A model generated the notes under the pieces. It was not told the origin of the DNA, ran no database searches, and was given only the letters and a program-made list of their open reading frames with translations. A DNA stretch of 12,574 nucleotides from Paracoccaceae bacterium (lineage in GTDB: Bacteria; Pseudomonadota; Alphaproteobacteria; Rhodobacterales; Rhodobacteraceae), in contig SLKW01000394.1 in the NCBI GenBank assembly GCA_007134405.1, forward strand, positions 1 through 12,574, written 5' to 3'. Shown one piece after another: positions 1 through 6,307 of this stretch. Positions within the stretch are counted from its first letter, which is position 1; each line of letters opens with the position of its first letter. The position numbers were made by a program, and so were the translations under genes.

Positions 1-315
1 CGCCTTGCCCTGCACCAGGTTCGGTCGCTGGATCAGGGCGAGCAACGGATGCTGCTCATAGCGTCGCTCGGCGTCCTGCAAGATAAGCGGCAAGGCGGCC
101 GCCGCCTCCGAGATCAGCCGGACGACGCGGAACCCCATCGGATTGCCTTGAAAGCCCACCCGGGAGAGCGACGCTGCATCCCGCGCCGTCCAACTCACTC
201 GCGACGCGGCTTGGATCGCCGCGACCTTGCCGACCCGCCCCGCGGTCAGCGGTCCCACCGCCGAGGCCTTCGCCTCTGGCACCGAAGCGGCCGACCTGCG
301 CAAGAAATCGAACAT
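1..315 (-). CDS. GTA/phage portal protein (HK97 type), N-terminal part
   Basis: This is the first 105 codons of a portal protein; the gene runs off the left edge of the window, so it is partial, not broken. Portal proteins form the dodecameric ring at the capsid vertex through which terminase pumps DNA. The translation starts MFDFLRRSA and contains SWTARDAASLSRVGFQGNP and then a helix ending in EAAAALPLILQDAERRYEQHPL, which I recognise as the N-terminal pattern of RcGTA-type (gp3) and HK97-family portals. The ATG at 313-315 is preceded by a good Shine-Dalgarno AGAGGGG (322-328) six bases upstream. It lies downstream of the large terminase on the same strand, the normal GTA order gp1-gp2-gp3. 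It is separated from the terminase by 257 bp that include a strong terminator hairpin, so it may have its own promoter or depend on readthrough. The GTA rather than prophage assignment rests on the neighbours. Confidence 0.87.
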   Translation of the reverse strand, partial: MFDFLRRSAASVPEAKASAVGPLTAGRVGKVAAIQAASRVSWTARDAASLSRVGFQGNPMGFRVVRLISEAAAALPLILQDAERRYEQHPLLALIQRPNLVQGKA

Positions 316-382
316 GCGATACCCCTCTGTTCCCGGCCTCAAGCGCGGGGCGCCCGGGCCGTGTCCGTGAAGGCGACCATCT

Positions 383-399
383 TCGGACGATCCGTCCGA
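383..399. repeat. 17-bp perfect inverted repeat upstream of portal
   Basis: TCGGACG and CGTCCGA flank a three-base centre (390-392). It lies 68 bp upstream of the portal start and downstream of the terminator that follows the large terminase. It could be an operator or a small RNA hairpin; a stem of seven pairs with a three-base loop is also possible in RNA. No bona fide -35/-10 pair is visible beside it. Apart from this repeat, the 513-546 terminator and the portal ribosome binding site, I see nothing in the 316-572 gap. Confidence 0.4.
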
Positions 400-512
400 T
401 CAGGTGCCCCTCGGCCTTGCCGGAGTTGTCGTCGAACTTTCTGAAGAAGCTTCGATTCCAGCGTGCGCTGCGCGTGCAACGTATGCGGGAACTGTTTGGC
501 CGAGGCAGGCAG

Positions 513-546
513 AAAATGAAAAAGCGGCCGGGAACATCCGGCCGCC
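513..546 (-). terminator. Intrinsic terminator between large terminase and portal
   Basis: Read on the minus strand, GCGGCCGG (545-538), loop ATGTTC and CCGGCCGC (531-524) form a perfect eight-pair GC stem. It is followed at once by TTTTT, CA, then TTTT. It begins 27 bases after the terminase stop codon. This is a textbook Rho-independent terminator, but it sits inside what is normally one GTA transcription unit. Confidence 0.85.
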
Positions 547-572
547 ATAAAGAGTTTGATGCGATGGACCGT

Positions 573-1943
573 TCAGAGAAAACGCATGCGCGGGTTCAGC
601 CAGCGGGCGGCTGGCTCAATGATCAACTCCTGTATCGCCCAGACCAGCGCATCGACCCGGTCGGGGCTGCCCGTCCCCCGATAGCCCTGCGCCGTCATCA
701 ACGCCATCTGTTCTTCCAGCAGCATCAGGCCCGGCAAATGCTTCACGCGGCCCTGTTCATAGAGCGCCGCCACCGGCTCGGCGCGCGCAACCTTTCCGTG
801 TGCGGCTCGAACGGCCCGATAGGGCACCATCGGGTCGACCTGTCGCAGGACGTTGGCGATCAGCTCTCCCCCCTGGTTCACCTCGGCCACGACGCGGTCC
901 GCGTTGTGACGCGTCTTCGCCGCCAGCGCCGCTTGCGCCCATTCCAGTGGCGAGGACGCGGCGACGCTCGCATCCTCGAGTACGTAGGCACGCCAATCCT
1001 TCACTGGCCCCTCGGTGACTGCGCCCACCACGACAATCCCGCAGACATCCGATTTTGCATTGCCTGTCACCGCCGGGTCGATCGCGACGACAACGCGCGA
1101 AAACGGCGGATGATCGCTGACCCGTGCCGCCTCGATCAGAGTCGTGGGAAAGAGCGTCCCCTCGGCATCTTCCAACAGCACCCCGTCCAATTCCTGCCGG
1201 CCCAACCGCGTCGTCCCGTAGCGAAACTTCATCTCCTCAAGGAACGAGGCCGCAAGCCAGGCCTTGTTGGCGCTGGTCGGCGCATGCGTCGTGACCGTGC
1301 TCGGCAGCCCGAGGATCCGCTTCAGGGTAGGTTGCGCCCGCGGTGTCGTCGTCACGATTTGTTGCGGGTGATCGCCGAGCCTCAACGCAAACTGCAGCAT
1401 GTCCCAGGCTTCCTCGGCCTTTTTCCACTTCGCCAGCTCGTCCGCCCAGGCGGCATCGAATTGCGGCCCGCGCAGCGCCTCGGGCTCGGTTGCCGAAAAG
1501 GCCTGCGCGGTCGCCCCGTTCGGCCAGACGAGCCTGCGCCTCGTCGCCTCCCATTCCGGCCGACGGTCCGGGGGCGAGCAGGCCATGATGCCGCTGTCGC
1601 CGAAGATCATCACGTCGCGCACCTGGTCATATGTCTCGCCCAGAAGGGCCACGCGTTTCGCGCGCCCGGGATCCCCCGGACGCGCGCCCTCGACCTGTGA
1701 GCGCACCCATTCGGCTCCGGCGCGGGTCTTGCCCGCGCCGCGCCCCCCGATGCACACCCAGGTTCGCCAGGGTTTGCCCGAGGCCGCAGCCTCGGGCGGG
1801 AGTTGATGCGGCAATGCCCAGAACTCGAAAAGCCAGGGCAGTGACGCAAGGGCGTTGTCGCTCAGATCATTCAGAAACGCCTCCTGCACCGAGGCTGGCG
1901 CGCAGGCGATCCATTCGGCGTCGGATCTCGGTACGGGCGTCAT
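573..1943 (-). CDS. Large terminase subunit (TerL), RcGTA gp2-like
   Basis: ATPase and nuclease motor that packages DNA into GTA or phage heads. The 456-residue protein has a Walker A GGRGAGKT at 66-73 and a Walker B ending in DE at 168-169 (FDAAWADE). The C-terminal RNase H-like nuclease domain shows AIDP (D289), AEVNQGG (E354) and an SPDRVDALVWA end (D428, D431) as likely metal ligands. The stretch PWLFEFWALPHQLPPE and the conserved WPNGATAQAFS region match alphaproteobacterial GTA terminases as I know them. I chose the ATG at 1941-1943 because the family N-terminus lies just before this point; a longer reading from 2015 adds 24 low-complexity residues. Neither start has a clear Shine-Dalgarno. 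With this start the gene overlaps the end of gp1 by 77 bases, and translation probably depends on gp1 translation. Family call firm, exact start less so. Confidence 0.93.
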   Translation of the reverse strand: MTPVPRSDAEWIACAPASVQEAFLNDLSDNALASLPWLFEFWALPHQLPPEAAASGKPWRTWVCIGGRGAGKTRAGAEWVRSQVEGARPGDPGRAKRVALLGETYDQVRDVMIFGDSGIMACSPPDRRPEWEATRRRLVWPNGATAQAFSATEPEALRGPQFDAAWADELAKWKKAEEAWDMLQFALRLGDHPQQIVTTTPRAQPTLKRILGLPSTVTTHAPTSANKAWLAASFLEEMKFRYGTTRLGRQELDGVLLEDAEGTLFPTTLIEAARVSDHPPFSRVVVAIDPAVTGNAKSDVCGIVVVGAVTEGPVKDWRAYVLEDASVAASSPLEWAQAALAAKTRHNADRVVAEVNQGGELIANVLRQVDPMVPYRAVRAAHGKVARAEPVAALYEQGRVKHLPGLMLLEEQMALMTAQGYRGTGSPDRVDALVWAIQELIIEPAARWLNPRMRFL

Positions 1944-2229
1944 CGAGGTCGAGTTCGGCCCCGTCCTCGGCGACGATGAGCTTGCCGAGAAGTCTGTCGA
2001 GTTTTCTGCGTTCATCGAGGGCTGCTTCTCCTGCCTTGCGGAAATCGGCGCTTGCCTTGGGAACCGCCTTGACGGCTTCCATATTCCCTTGCTTCGCTTC
2101 GTAAGTGAGGTCCTTGAATTCGACCGCGACCTCGGTCAGGCCGTCGATCACGAATTGCAGAAGTCCCAGTTGAGTTGCCTGTTCGGGGGTCAGTTCGTTA
2201 TTGGTTATCGTTGTCGTTTCTTTTTTCAT
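1867..2229 (-). CDS. Small terminase-like protein, RcGTA gp1 candidate
   Basis: 120-residue, charged, mostly helical protein directly upstream of and overlapping the large terminase. In RcGTA this position is held by gp1, a small terminase reported to lack the usual N-terminal DNA-binding helix-turn-helix. I likewise see no helix-turn-helix here. The N-terminus (MKKETTTITNNELTPEQATQ) looks flexible. Residues 18-47 form a probable amphipathic helix, and 60-85 plus 94-112 form charged helices (ADFRKAGEAALDERRKLDRL; DDARTEIRRRMDRLR) that could make an oligomerising hairpin. The ATG at 2227-2229 has only a poor ribosome binding site (ACGGGC). A five-codon ORF with a better GGAG ends two bases before it, so coupling is possible. 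The assignment rests on position, size and helical character rather than on a recognised domain. Confidence 0.72.
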   Translation of the reverse strand: MKKETTTITNNELTPEQATQLGLLQFVIDGLTEVAVEFKDLTYEAKQGNMEAVKAVPKASADFRKAGEAALDERRKLDRLLGKLIVAEDGAELDLDDARTEIRRRMDRLRASLGAGGVSE

Positions 2230-2231
2230 TG

Positions 2232-2249
2232 TTATTTGCCCGTTCTCAT
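2232..2249 (-). other. Possible five-codon leader ORF (MRTGK) before gp1
   Basis: ATG AGA ACG GGC AAA TAA, preceded four bases upstream by GGAG (2257-2254). Its stop is followed by CA and then the gp1 ATG at 2229. gp1 itself lacks a clear Shine-Dalgarno, so ribosomes could reach it by re-initiation from this mini-ORF. It is short enough to be chance. Confidence 0.25.
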
Positions 2250-2265
2250 GCTGCTCCGCACGAGC

Positions 2266-2303
2266 GAAAAGAAAAAGCGGCCCGGGTTGCCCCGTGCCGC
2301 TTT
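2266..2303 (-). terminator. Intrinsic terminator upstream of the GTA cluster
   Basis: On the minus strand AGCGGC-A-CGGG, loop GCAA and CCCG-G-GCCGCT (2301-2276) form a ten-pair stem with one A/G mismatch. It is followed by TTTTCTTTTC. It can end the fabF-mltG transcript, but it also lies between the promoter at 2328-2356 and gp1. It therefore ends a transcript of only about 50 nt or acts as a leader terminator for the GTA genes. Confidence 0.88.
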
Positions 2304-2327
2304 CGCAATTCTTCCAGCTTGCCCGAA

Positions 2328-2356
2328 TGTCTACATCAGAGCGCGCGCAAAGTCAA
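2328..2356 (-). promoter_or_regulatory. Sigma70-like promoter ahead of the GTA leader
   Basis: Minus strand -35 TTGACT (2356-2351), 17-base spacer (2350-2334), -10 TAGACA (2333-2328). Predicted start is near 2321. It lies in the 198-bp gap between the mltG stop and the gp1 start and points toward gp1. The 2320-to-2304 stretch after it begins GCAA and reaches TTGC just before the terminator hairpin. No CtrA-type TTAA-N7-TTAA box is seen in the gap. The -35 and the exact 17-base spacing make this the clearest promoter in the window; start site and regulation are inferred. Confidence 0.65.
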
Positions 2357-2427
2357 TTTCCCAACGCCCTGACCGCGCCATGAAAAAGCCTAAAATCCGC
2401 CACAGTCCTGCAGGAACGAATTGCAAG

Positions 2428-3606
2428 TCATTGACTTCTCTGCTGCGCCTCGATTTCGCGCCACTTGGCGACATTGCGGTTATGTTCGGCCAGGCTGGTG
2501 GCAAAGGCGTGTCCCCCGGTCCCATCTGCCACGAAAAACAGGTAGGGCGTGTCGTCGGGGTTCAGCACCGCCTCGATCGCAGCGCGGCCGGGATTGGCGA
2601 TGGGCGTTGGTGGCAAACCATCGATGACATAGGTGTTGAATGCCACCTGCCCGTGCATCTGCCTCTCGGTCGCGCCGTCGATGTCCGACCGGCGGATCGG
2701 CCGGTCCAGCACCCCCTGGCCACGCGTGATCCCGTAGATGATCGTCGCGTCCATCTGGAACCGCATTCCATTCGCCATCCGGTTATAGAAGACGCTGGCC
2801 ACCTGCGGCAGTTCCAGTGGTCCCCCGGCCTCCTTTTCCACGATCGAGGCAAGGATCAGCGCCTCCTCGGGGCTCGAGACCGGAACGTTCTCCGCCCGGT
2901 TTTCCCAGGCCGCGGTCAGGATCGTCTCCTGACGCGTCGCAAGATCGACGATCACCGCAGCGCGATCCTGCCCGCGCCGCACCTCATAGCTACCGGGCGC
3001 CAGGCGGCCTTCCTGGGGAACATCCGCCAGTTCGCCCGCAAGGAACGGCGCCGCGTTGAGCGCCGACCAGACCTGCCAGGACGTGACGCCCTCCACGACC
3101 ACCAGCCGGAACCGCGTATCGGTCCCGCCGATGAACTCCTCCAGCTCTTCGGGCCGTTCGTCGGCATCGACCGACACGCGCAGGATCTCCTCGAACCGTC
3201 CGGTTTCAGGGTCAAGGTCGCGCGCCAGGAATTCCGACCGCGTCACCCCCACGCGCAACACCACCTCGGTTCCACAGGTGGATGCGCCCCCGCGTGTCAA
3301 CGTATCGAGGATCTCGTCCATCGACGCGCCCCGTTCGATCAGATAGGCGCCGAAGCGAAGGCGGTCGTCGCGCTCGGTATATTGCGCTCCGATGCGGAAC
3401 AGCACCGGGCTCGAGATCGCGTTCTCTTCATCCAGCTGCCGCGCAACCGTGCGCAGATTCGCCCCCGGCTCGACCCGCAGGCACATCGCCTGCTCAAGCG
3501 GACCCTCGGCGTAGAACATGCGCTGGCCCATCACCAGCACGCCGCCCAGAACGACCAGCGCGACAACCAGAAGCGTCAGCGCATTGGCGGCGACATGCTT
3601 CCACAT
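2428..3606 (-). CDS. mltG: Endolytic murein transglycosylase MltG (YceG-like)
   Basis: Inner-membrane lytic transglycosylase that cuts nascent glycan strands and is thought to set peptidoglycan chain length. The 392-residue protein has a short cytoplasmic N-terminus, one membrane anchor (about residues 7-27), then a periplasmic part. A LysM-like segment falls near 42-105 (LRVEPGANLRTVARQLDEEN). The YceG catalytic domain carries ILASIVEKEA, with E257 the likely catalytic glutamate (equivalent to E218 in E. coli MltG). VASVFYNRMANGMRFQMDAT follows (269-288), then GLPPTPIANPG and the C-terminal YLFFVADGTGGHAF. The ATG shares its A with the fabF stop (TGATG, 3604-3608), so the two are translationally coupled. 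The fabF-mltG pair is common in Alphaproteobacteria. The GTA terminator at 2266-2303 would end this transcript. Confidence 0.96.
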   Translation of the reverse strand: MWKHVAANALTLLVVALVVLGGVLVMGQRMFYAEGPLEQAMCLRVEPGANLRTVARQLDEENAISSPVLFRIGAQYTERDDRLRFGAYLIERGASMDEILDTLTRGGASTCGTEVVLRVGVTRSEFLARDLDPETGRFEEILRVSVDADERPEELEEFIGGTDTRFRLVVVEGVTSWQVWSALNAAPFLAGELADVPQEGRLAPGSYEVRRGQDRAAVIVDLATRQETILTAAWENRAENVPVSSPEEALILASIVEKEAGGPLELPQVASVFYNRMANGMRFQMDATIIYGITRGQGVLDRPIRRSDIDGATERQMHGQVAFNTYVIDGLPPTPIANPGRAAIEAVLNPDDTPYLFFVADGTGGHAFATSLAEHNRNVAKWREIEAQQRSQ

Positions 3607-4868
3607 CAGTCGCGCACCCGCCCCACGATCAGGCTCGCATTTGTTCCGCCAAAGCCGAAGGAATTCGACAATGCCACGTTGATCTCGCGCTGGCGCGCGG
3701 CCTTGGGCGCCAGGTCAAGCGCGGTCTCCACCGCCGGGTCGTCCAGGTTCAGCGTTGGTGGCGCGATCTGGTCGCGGATCGCAAGCACGCAGAAGATCGC
3801 CTCGACCGACCCCGCTGCCCCCAGCAGATGCCCGATTGAAGACTTGGTCGAGGACATCGTCGCCTTTCCTGCGGCGTTGCCCATCAGCCGCTCGACTGCG
3901 CCCAACTCGATCGTGTCCGCCATGGTCGAGGTTCCATGCGCGTTTATGTAGTCGACAGCCGAGGGCTCCAGCGCGGCGTTCTTCAGCGCCGCCGACATCG
4001 ACCGGAAGCCGCCGTCGCCGTCCTCCGACGGCGCAGTGATGTGATAGGCATCGCCCGACAGCCCGTAGCCCAGGACCTCGCAATAGATCTTCGCGCCGCG
4101 CGCGCGGGCGTGTTCCAACTCCTCCAGCACCACGATCCCGGCGCCCTCGCCCATCACGAACCCGTCGCGGTCGGCATCATAGGGACGACTTGCCTCCTTG
4201 GGGTTGTCGCCACGCTTCGTGGAAAGCGCCTTGCAGGCGTTGAAGCCGGCGATGCCAATCTCGCTGATCGGGCTTTCGGTTCCGCCCGCGACCATCACAT
4301 CGGCATCGCCAAAGGCGATCAGCCGCGCGGCATCGCCGATGGCATGCGCGCCGGTCGAACAGGCCGTGACGACGGCGTGGTTCGGTCCCTTGAATCCGTA
4401 GCGGATGCTGACCTGGCCCGAAACCAGATTGATCAGCGCGCCGGGGATAAAGAAGGGCGAAACCCGCTTGGGTCCGCGATCCCTGATCAGCAGCGCGGTC
4501 TCGGCAATCGTGCTCAAACCGCCGATTCCAGAACCGATCATAACGCCCGTGCGCAGACGGCTTTCCTCGTCCTCGGGCTTCCAGCCGGAATCTTCGACCG
4601 CCTGCTGCGCGGCCGCCATCCCGTAAAGGATGAACTCGTCGACCTTGCGCTGTTCCTTCGGCGCCATCCAGTCATCGGGGTTGAAATGCCCGTCGGCGCC
4701 ATTGCCGCGTGGAATCTCGCAGGCATAGGTCGTGGCCAGATGGCTCGCATCGAAGCGGGTAATGGGTCCCGCGCCCGACTCGCCGGCCAACAGGCGCGAC
4801 CAGGTCGCCTCAACCCCGCACCCAAGCGGCGTGACCATTCCCAATCCGGTGACGACAACTCGGCGCAT
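3606..4868 (-). CDS. fabF: 3-oxoacyl-ACP synthase II (KAS II)
   Basis: Condensing enzyme of type II fatty-acid synthesis in the cytoplasm: it adds malonyl-ACP to acyl-ACP with loss of CO2. The 420-residue protein has the full Cys-His-His triad: C170 in VVTACSTGAHA, H311 in INAHGTSTMADTIE and H347 in SSIGHLLGAAGSVEA. It also has the GFGGTNASL motif near the C-terminus. I start at the ATG 4866-4868 (MRRVVVTGLGMVTPLG, the family N-terminus) because a GGAGG sits six bases upstream; an in-frame extension to 4907 adds 13 non-family residues. It overlaps mltG by one base. The upstream kinase ends 91 bp away behind a hairpin, so fabF probably has its own promoter in 4880-4920, though I cannot point to a convincing one. 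Its usual partner acpP is on the other strand about 2.4 kb away. Confidence 0.97.
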   Translation of the reverse strand: MRRVVVTGLGMVTPLGCGVEATWSRLLAGESGAGPITRFDASHLATTYACEIPRGNGADGHFNPDDWMAPKEQRKVDEFILYGMAAAQQAVEDSGWKPEDEESRLRTGVMIGSGIGGLSTIAETALLIRDRGPKRVSPFFIPGALINLVSGQVSIRYGFKGPNHAVVTACSTGAHAIGDAARLIAFGDADVMVAGGTESPISEIGIAGFNACKALSTKRGDNPKEASRPYDADRDGFVMGEGAGIVVLEELEHARARGAKIYCEVLGYGLSGDAYHITAPSEDGDGGFRSMSAALKNAALEPSAVDYINAHGTSTMADTIELGAVERLMGNAAGKATMSSTKSSIGHLLGAAGSVEAIFCVLAIRDQIAPPTLNLDDPAVETALDLAPKAARQREINVALSNSFGFGGTNASLIVGRVRD

Positions 4869-4874
4869 TTCCGA

Positions 4875-4879
4875 CCTCC
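4875..4879 (-). promoter_or_regulatory. Shine-Dalgarno GGAGG deciding the fabF start
   Basis: A perfect GGAGG on the minus strand, six bases before the ATG at 4868. It fixes the start at the conserved MRRVVVTG rather than at the longer in-frame reading. Confidence 0.85.
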
Positions 4880-4920
4880 GATGAAGTGTTTCCCGCCTGA
4901 TACACACAGTTCGCGGGCAC

Positions 4921-4952
4921 GAAAAGCCCGCGCTCGCCTTTGTGGCGAGCGC
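4921..4952 (-). terminator. Hairpin after glycerate kinase, probable terminator
   Basis: Minus strand GCGCTCGCC (4952-4944), loop ACAAA, GGCGAGCGC (4938-4930): nine perfect pairs, then GGGCTTTTCG. The U tract is only four long and displaced by GGGC, so termination may be partial. A second perfect seven-pair repeat (CGCGGGC 4912-4918 with GCCCGCG 4926-4932, seven-base loop) overlaps its outer three bases. The two stems would stack or compete. Confidence 0.65.
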
Positions 4953-4959
4953 TTGCCTT

Positions 4960-6225
4960 TCAGCCCAGGATCACGATCTGGACATCGGCGACATTCGTGC
5001 CGGTGCCACCGGTCACCAGCAGGTCGCCCGAAAGCCTTAGCGCGCGATGGCTGTCGTTGTCCTTCAGAAGCGCCCGCCAGTCGCCACCCGCTGCCTCGAT
5101 GCGCGATAGAGTGCCCCCGTCAACCAGGCCGCCCGCCGCATCGGTCGGCCCGTCGCGCCCGTCCGTGCCGCCCGAGAGAAACACCCAGGGTCGCGTCACA
5201 CCCTCCATCCCCGCAGCGACGCGCAGCGCAAGTTCCTGGTTTCGCCCGCCCTTGCCCTGACCGCGCAGGTTCACCGTCGTCTCACCTCCGCAGAGGGCCA
5301 GCACGCGCCCCGCCGGCGCCGCACGCATCCGGTCGACCAGCAGGTCCGCCGCGTCGCACACATCCCCCACCAGCGCCTCGGACCAGATCACCCCGCCCGA
5401 AGCCTTGAGCATCGCTTCAAGCGACCTGCGGTTAGACCCGATCAGCCGGTTCTCGGCCGCGGGCGGGGGCGAGTCGTTTTCCGGCCGGTTCAAGGCCTCC
5501 CGCACCGCCTCGGGCATTCGCGCCCACAGCCCGCGTTCTTCCAGCAATACCCGCGCCTCGTCCCGGGTGCAGATCGGCGCCACGGTCGGACCCGAGGCGA
5601 TGACCCGCAGATCGTCGCCGATCACGTCCGACAGGATAAGGGCCAAGACCCGCGCCGGCGCCGCCGCCCGCGCGAGCCCCCCGCCCTTGAGCCGCGACAG
5701 GTGCTGCCGGACCATGTTCATTTCGGTGATGTCGAGCCCCGCGCCCAGCATCAGCTGACTCGCCTCGGCCTTGTCGGCCAGCGTCAGCCCGGCAACCGGC
5801 GCGGGAAGCAGGGCCGATCCGCCGCCCGAAATCAGTGCGAGCACGACATCGTCTGACGCGGTCCTTCGGAGCATCGCCTCTACCGCTTCGGCCGCCCGCA
5901 AGCCGCCTTCGTCGGGAACCGGATGGCCGGCAACATGCAACTCGGCCCCGTCCAGTGGCGCAGCATTCTCGGCGTTGGTGACCACGATCACGCCGGCAAT
6001 CGCTCCGCGCGCGGCGACAGGGCCAGAGGCCTTTCCGGATAAGGCCAGTTGCGTTTTCGCCGCCTCCGCCATGGAACGCGCGGCCTTGCCCACGGCAACG
6101 ATCCAGACCCGCCGGCCCTCAACGGGTGCTGTCGCCAGTGCCCGCCTAACCGCCGCGCCCGGCTCGGCCGCCGTCAGCGCCACGTCGAAGAGCCGCCGCG
6201 CCTCGCTTCGCATTGCGTCGATCAT
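4960..6225 (-). CDS. gckA: Glycerate 2-kinase, DUF4147/MOFRL family
   Basis: Cytoplasmic kinase that phosphorylates D-glycerate to 2-phosphoglycerate with ATP, linking glyoxylate, tartronate-semialdehyde or hydroxypyruvate routes to lower glycolysis. Relatives are often mis-annotated as hydroxypyruvate reductase (TtuD). The 421-residue protein has the N-terminal DUF4147 domain with VAVGKAARSM (44-52), NAENAAPLDGAELHVAGHPVPDE, LISGGGSALLPAP (131-143) and the MNMVRQHLSRLKGGGLA helix. The C-terminal MOFRL domain has GGETTV (313-318), GKGGRNQELAL (324-334), SGGTDGRDGPTDAAGG (351-366) and TGTNVADVQI (408-417). The ATG at 6223-6225 follows an A-G8 Shine-Dalgarno; the second ATG at 6213 is an alternative, while the open frame to 6420 runs into fabG and is not real. 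It is divergent from fabG across 82 bp. Confidence 0.94.
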   Translation of the reverse strand: MIDAMRSEARRLFDVALTAAEPGAAVRRALATAPVEGRRVWIVAVGKAARSMAEAAKTQLALSGKASGPVAARGAIAGVIVVTNAENAAPLDGAELHVAGHPVPDEGGLRAAEAVEAMLRRTASDDVVLALISGGGSALLPAPVAGLTLADKAEASQLMLGAGLDITEMNMVRQHLSRLKGGGLARAAAPARVLALILSDVIGDDLRVIASGPTVAPICTRDEARVLLEERGLWARMPEAVREALNRPENDSPPPAAENRLIGSNRRSLEAMLKASGGVIWSEALVGDVCDAADLLVDRMRAAPAGRVLALCGGETTVNLRGQGKGGRNQELALRVAAGMEGVTRPWVFLSGGTDGRDGPTDAAGGLVDGGTLSRIEAAGGDWRALLKDNDSHRALRLSGDLLVTGGTGTNVADVQIVILG

Positions 6226-6229
6226 CGGA

Positions 6230-6238
6230 CCCCCCCCT
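6230..6238 (-). promoter_or_regulatory. G8 homopolymer in the glycerate kinase ribosome binding site
   Basis: On the minus strand AGGGGGGGG ends four bases before the ATG at 6225. It supplies the Shine-Dalgarno but is also a slippage-prone tract, so the spacing to the start codon could vary between cells. Confidence 0.6.
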
Positions 6239-6249
6239 GCCTTCCACAT

Positions 6250-6281
6250 GACTGGCACAGATGCCTGTCGGCTGCTAGAAG
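6250..6281 (+). promoter_or_regulatory. Candidate fabG promoter with overlapping inverted repeat
   Basis: -35 CTGGCA (6252-6257), 18-base spacer, extended -10 TGCTAGAAG with TAGAAG at 6276-6281, about 27 bases before the fabG ATG. GACTGGCA (6250-6257) and TGCCTGTC (6262-6269) form an inverted repeat matching at seven of eight pairs around CAGA, covering the -35. That is a plausible operator position. No matching promoter for the divergent kinase is clear. Confidence 0.45.
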
Positions 6282-6307
6282 CGCCGCATAGCCAGAACGG
6301 GGGACAC

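Noticed and set aside
339..548. 69-codon minus-strand ORF between terminase and portal, and a 45-codon one in another frame
   Set aside because: Their start codons lie inside the terminator hairpin, no Shine-Dalgarno is present, and the translations are low-complexity. I could not support a gene here.
417..1700. 427-codon plus-strand frame opposite the large terminase
   Set aside because: Shadow of the terminase; composition is Arg/Pro/His rich with no motif.
1..2229. Intact prophage
   Set aside because: No integrase, repressor, lysis gene or attachment site is visible. The gp1-TerL-portal order beside mltG and the terminase and portal sequences fit a GTA better, although the rest of the cluster is outside the window.
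2304..2427. A tRNA, or a second terminator right after mltG
   Set aside because: No cloverleaf can be drawn. The TTTTAGGCTTTTTC stretch has no stem before it, only the CCTGCAGG palindrome.
1855..3951. 698-codon open frame on the plus strand across gp1, mltG and the end of fabF
   Set aside because: It is antisense to three recognisable genes and its translation is rich in R, H, P and G with no domain. Long antisense frames are expected from high-GC codon usage.
4869..4907. Longer FabF start with 13 extra residues
   Set aside because: GGAGG and the conserved MRRVVVTGLG place the start at 4868.
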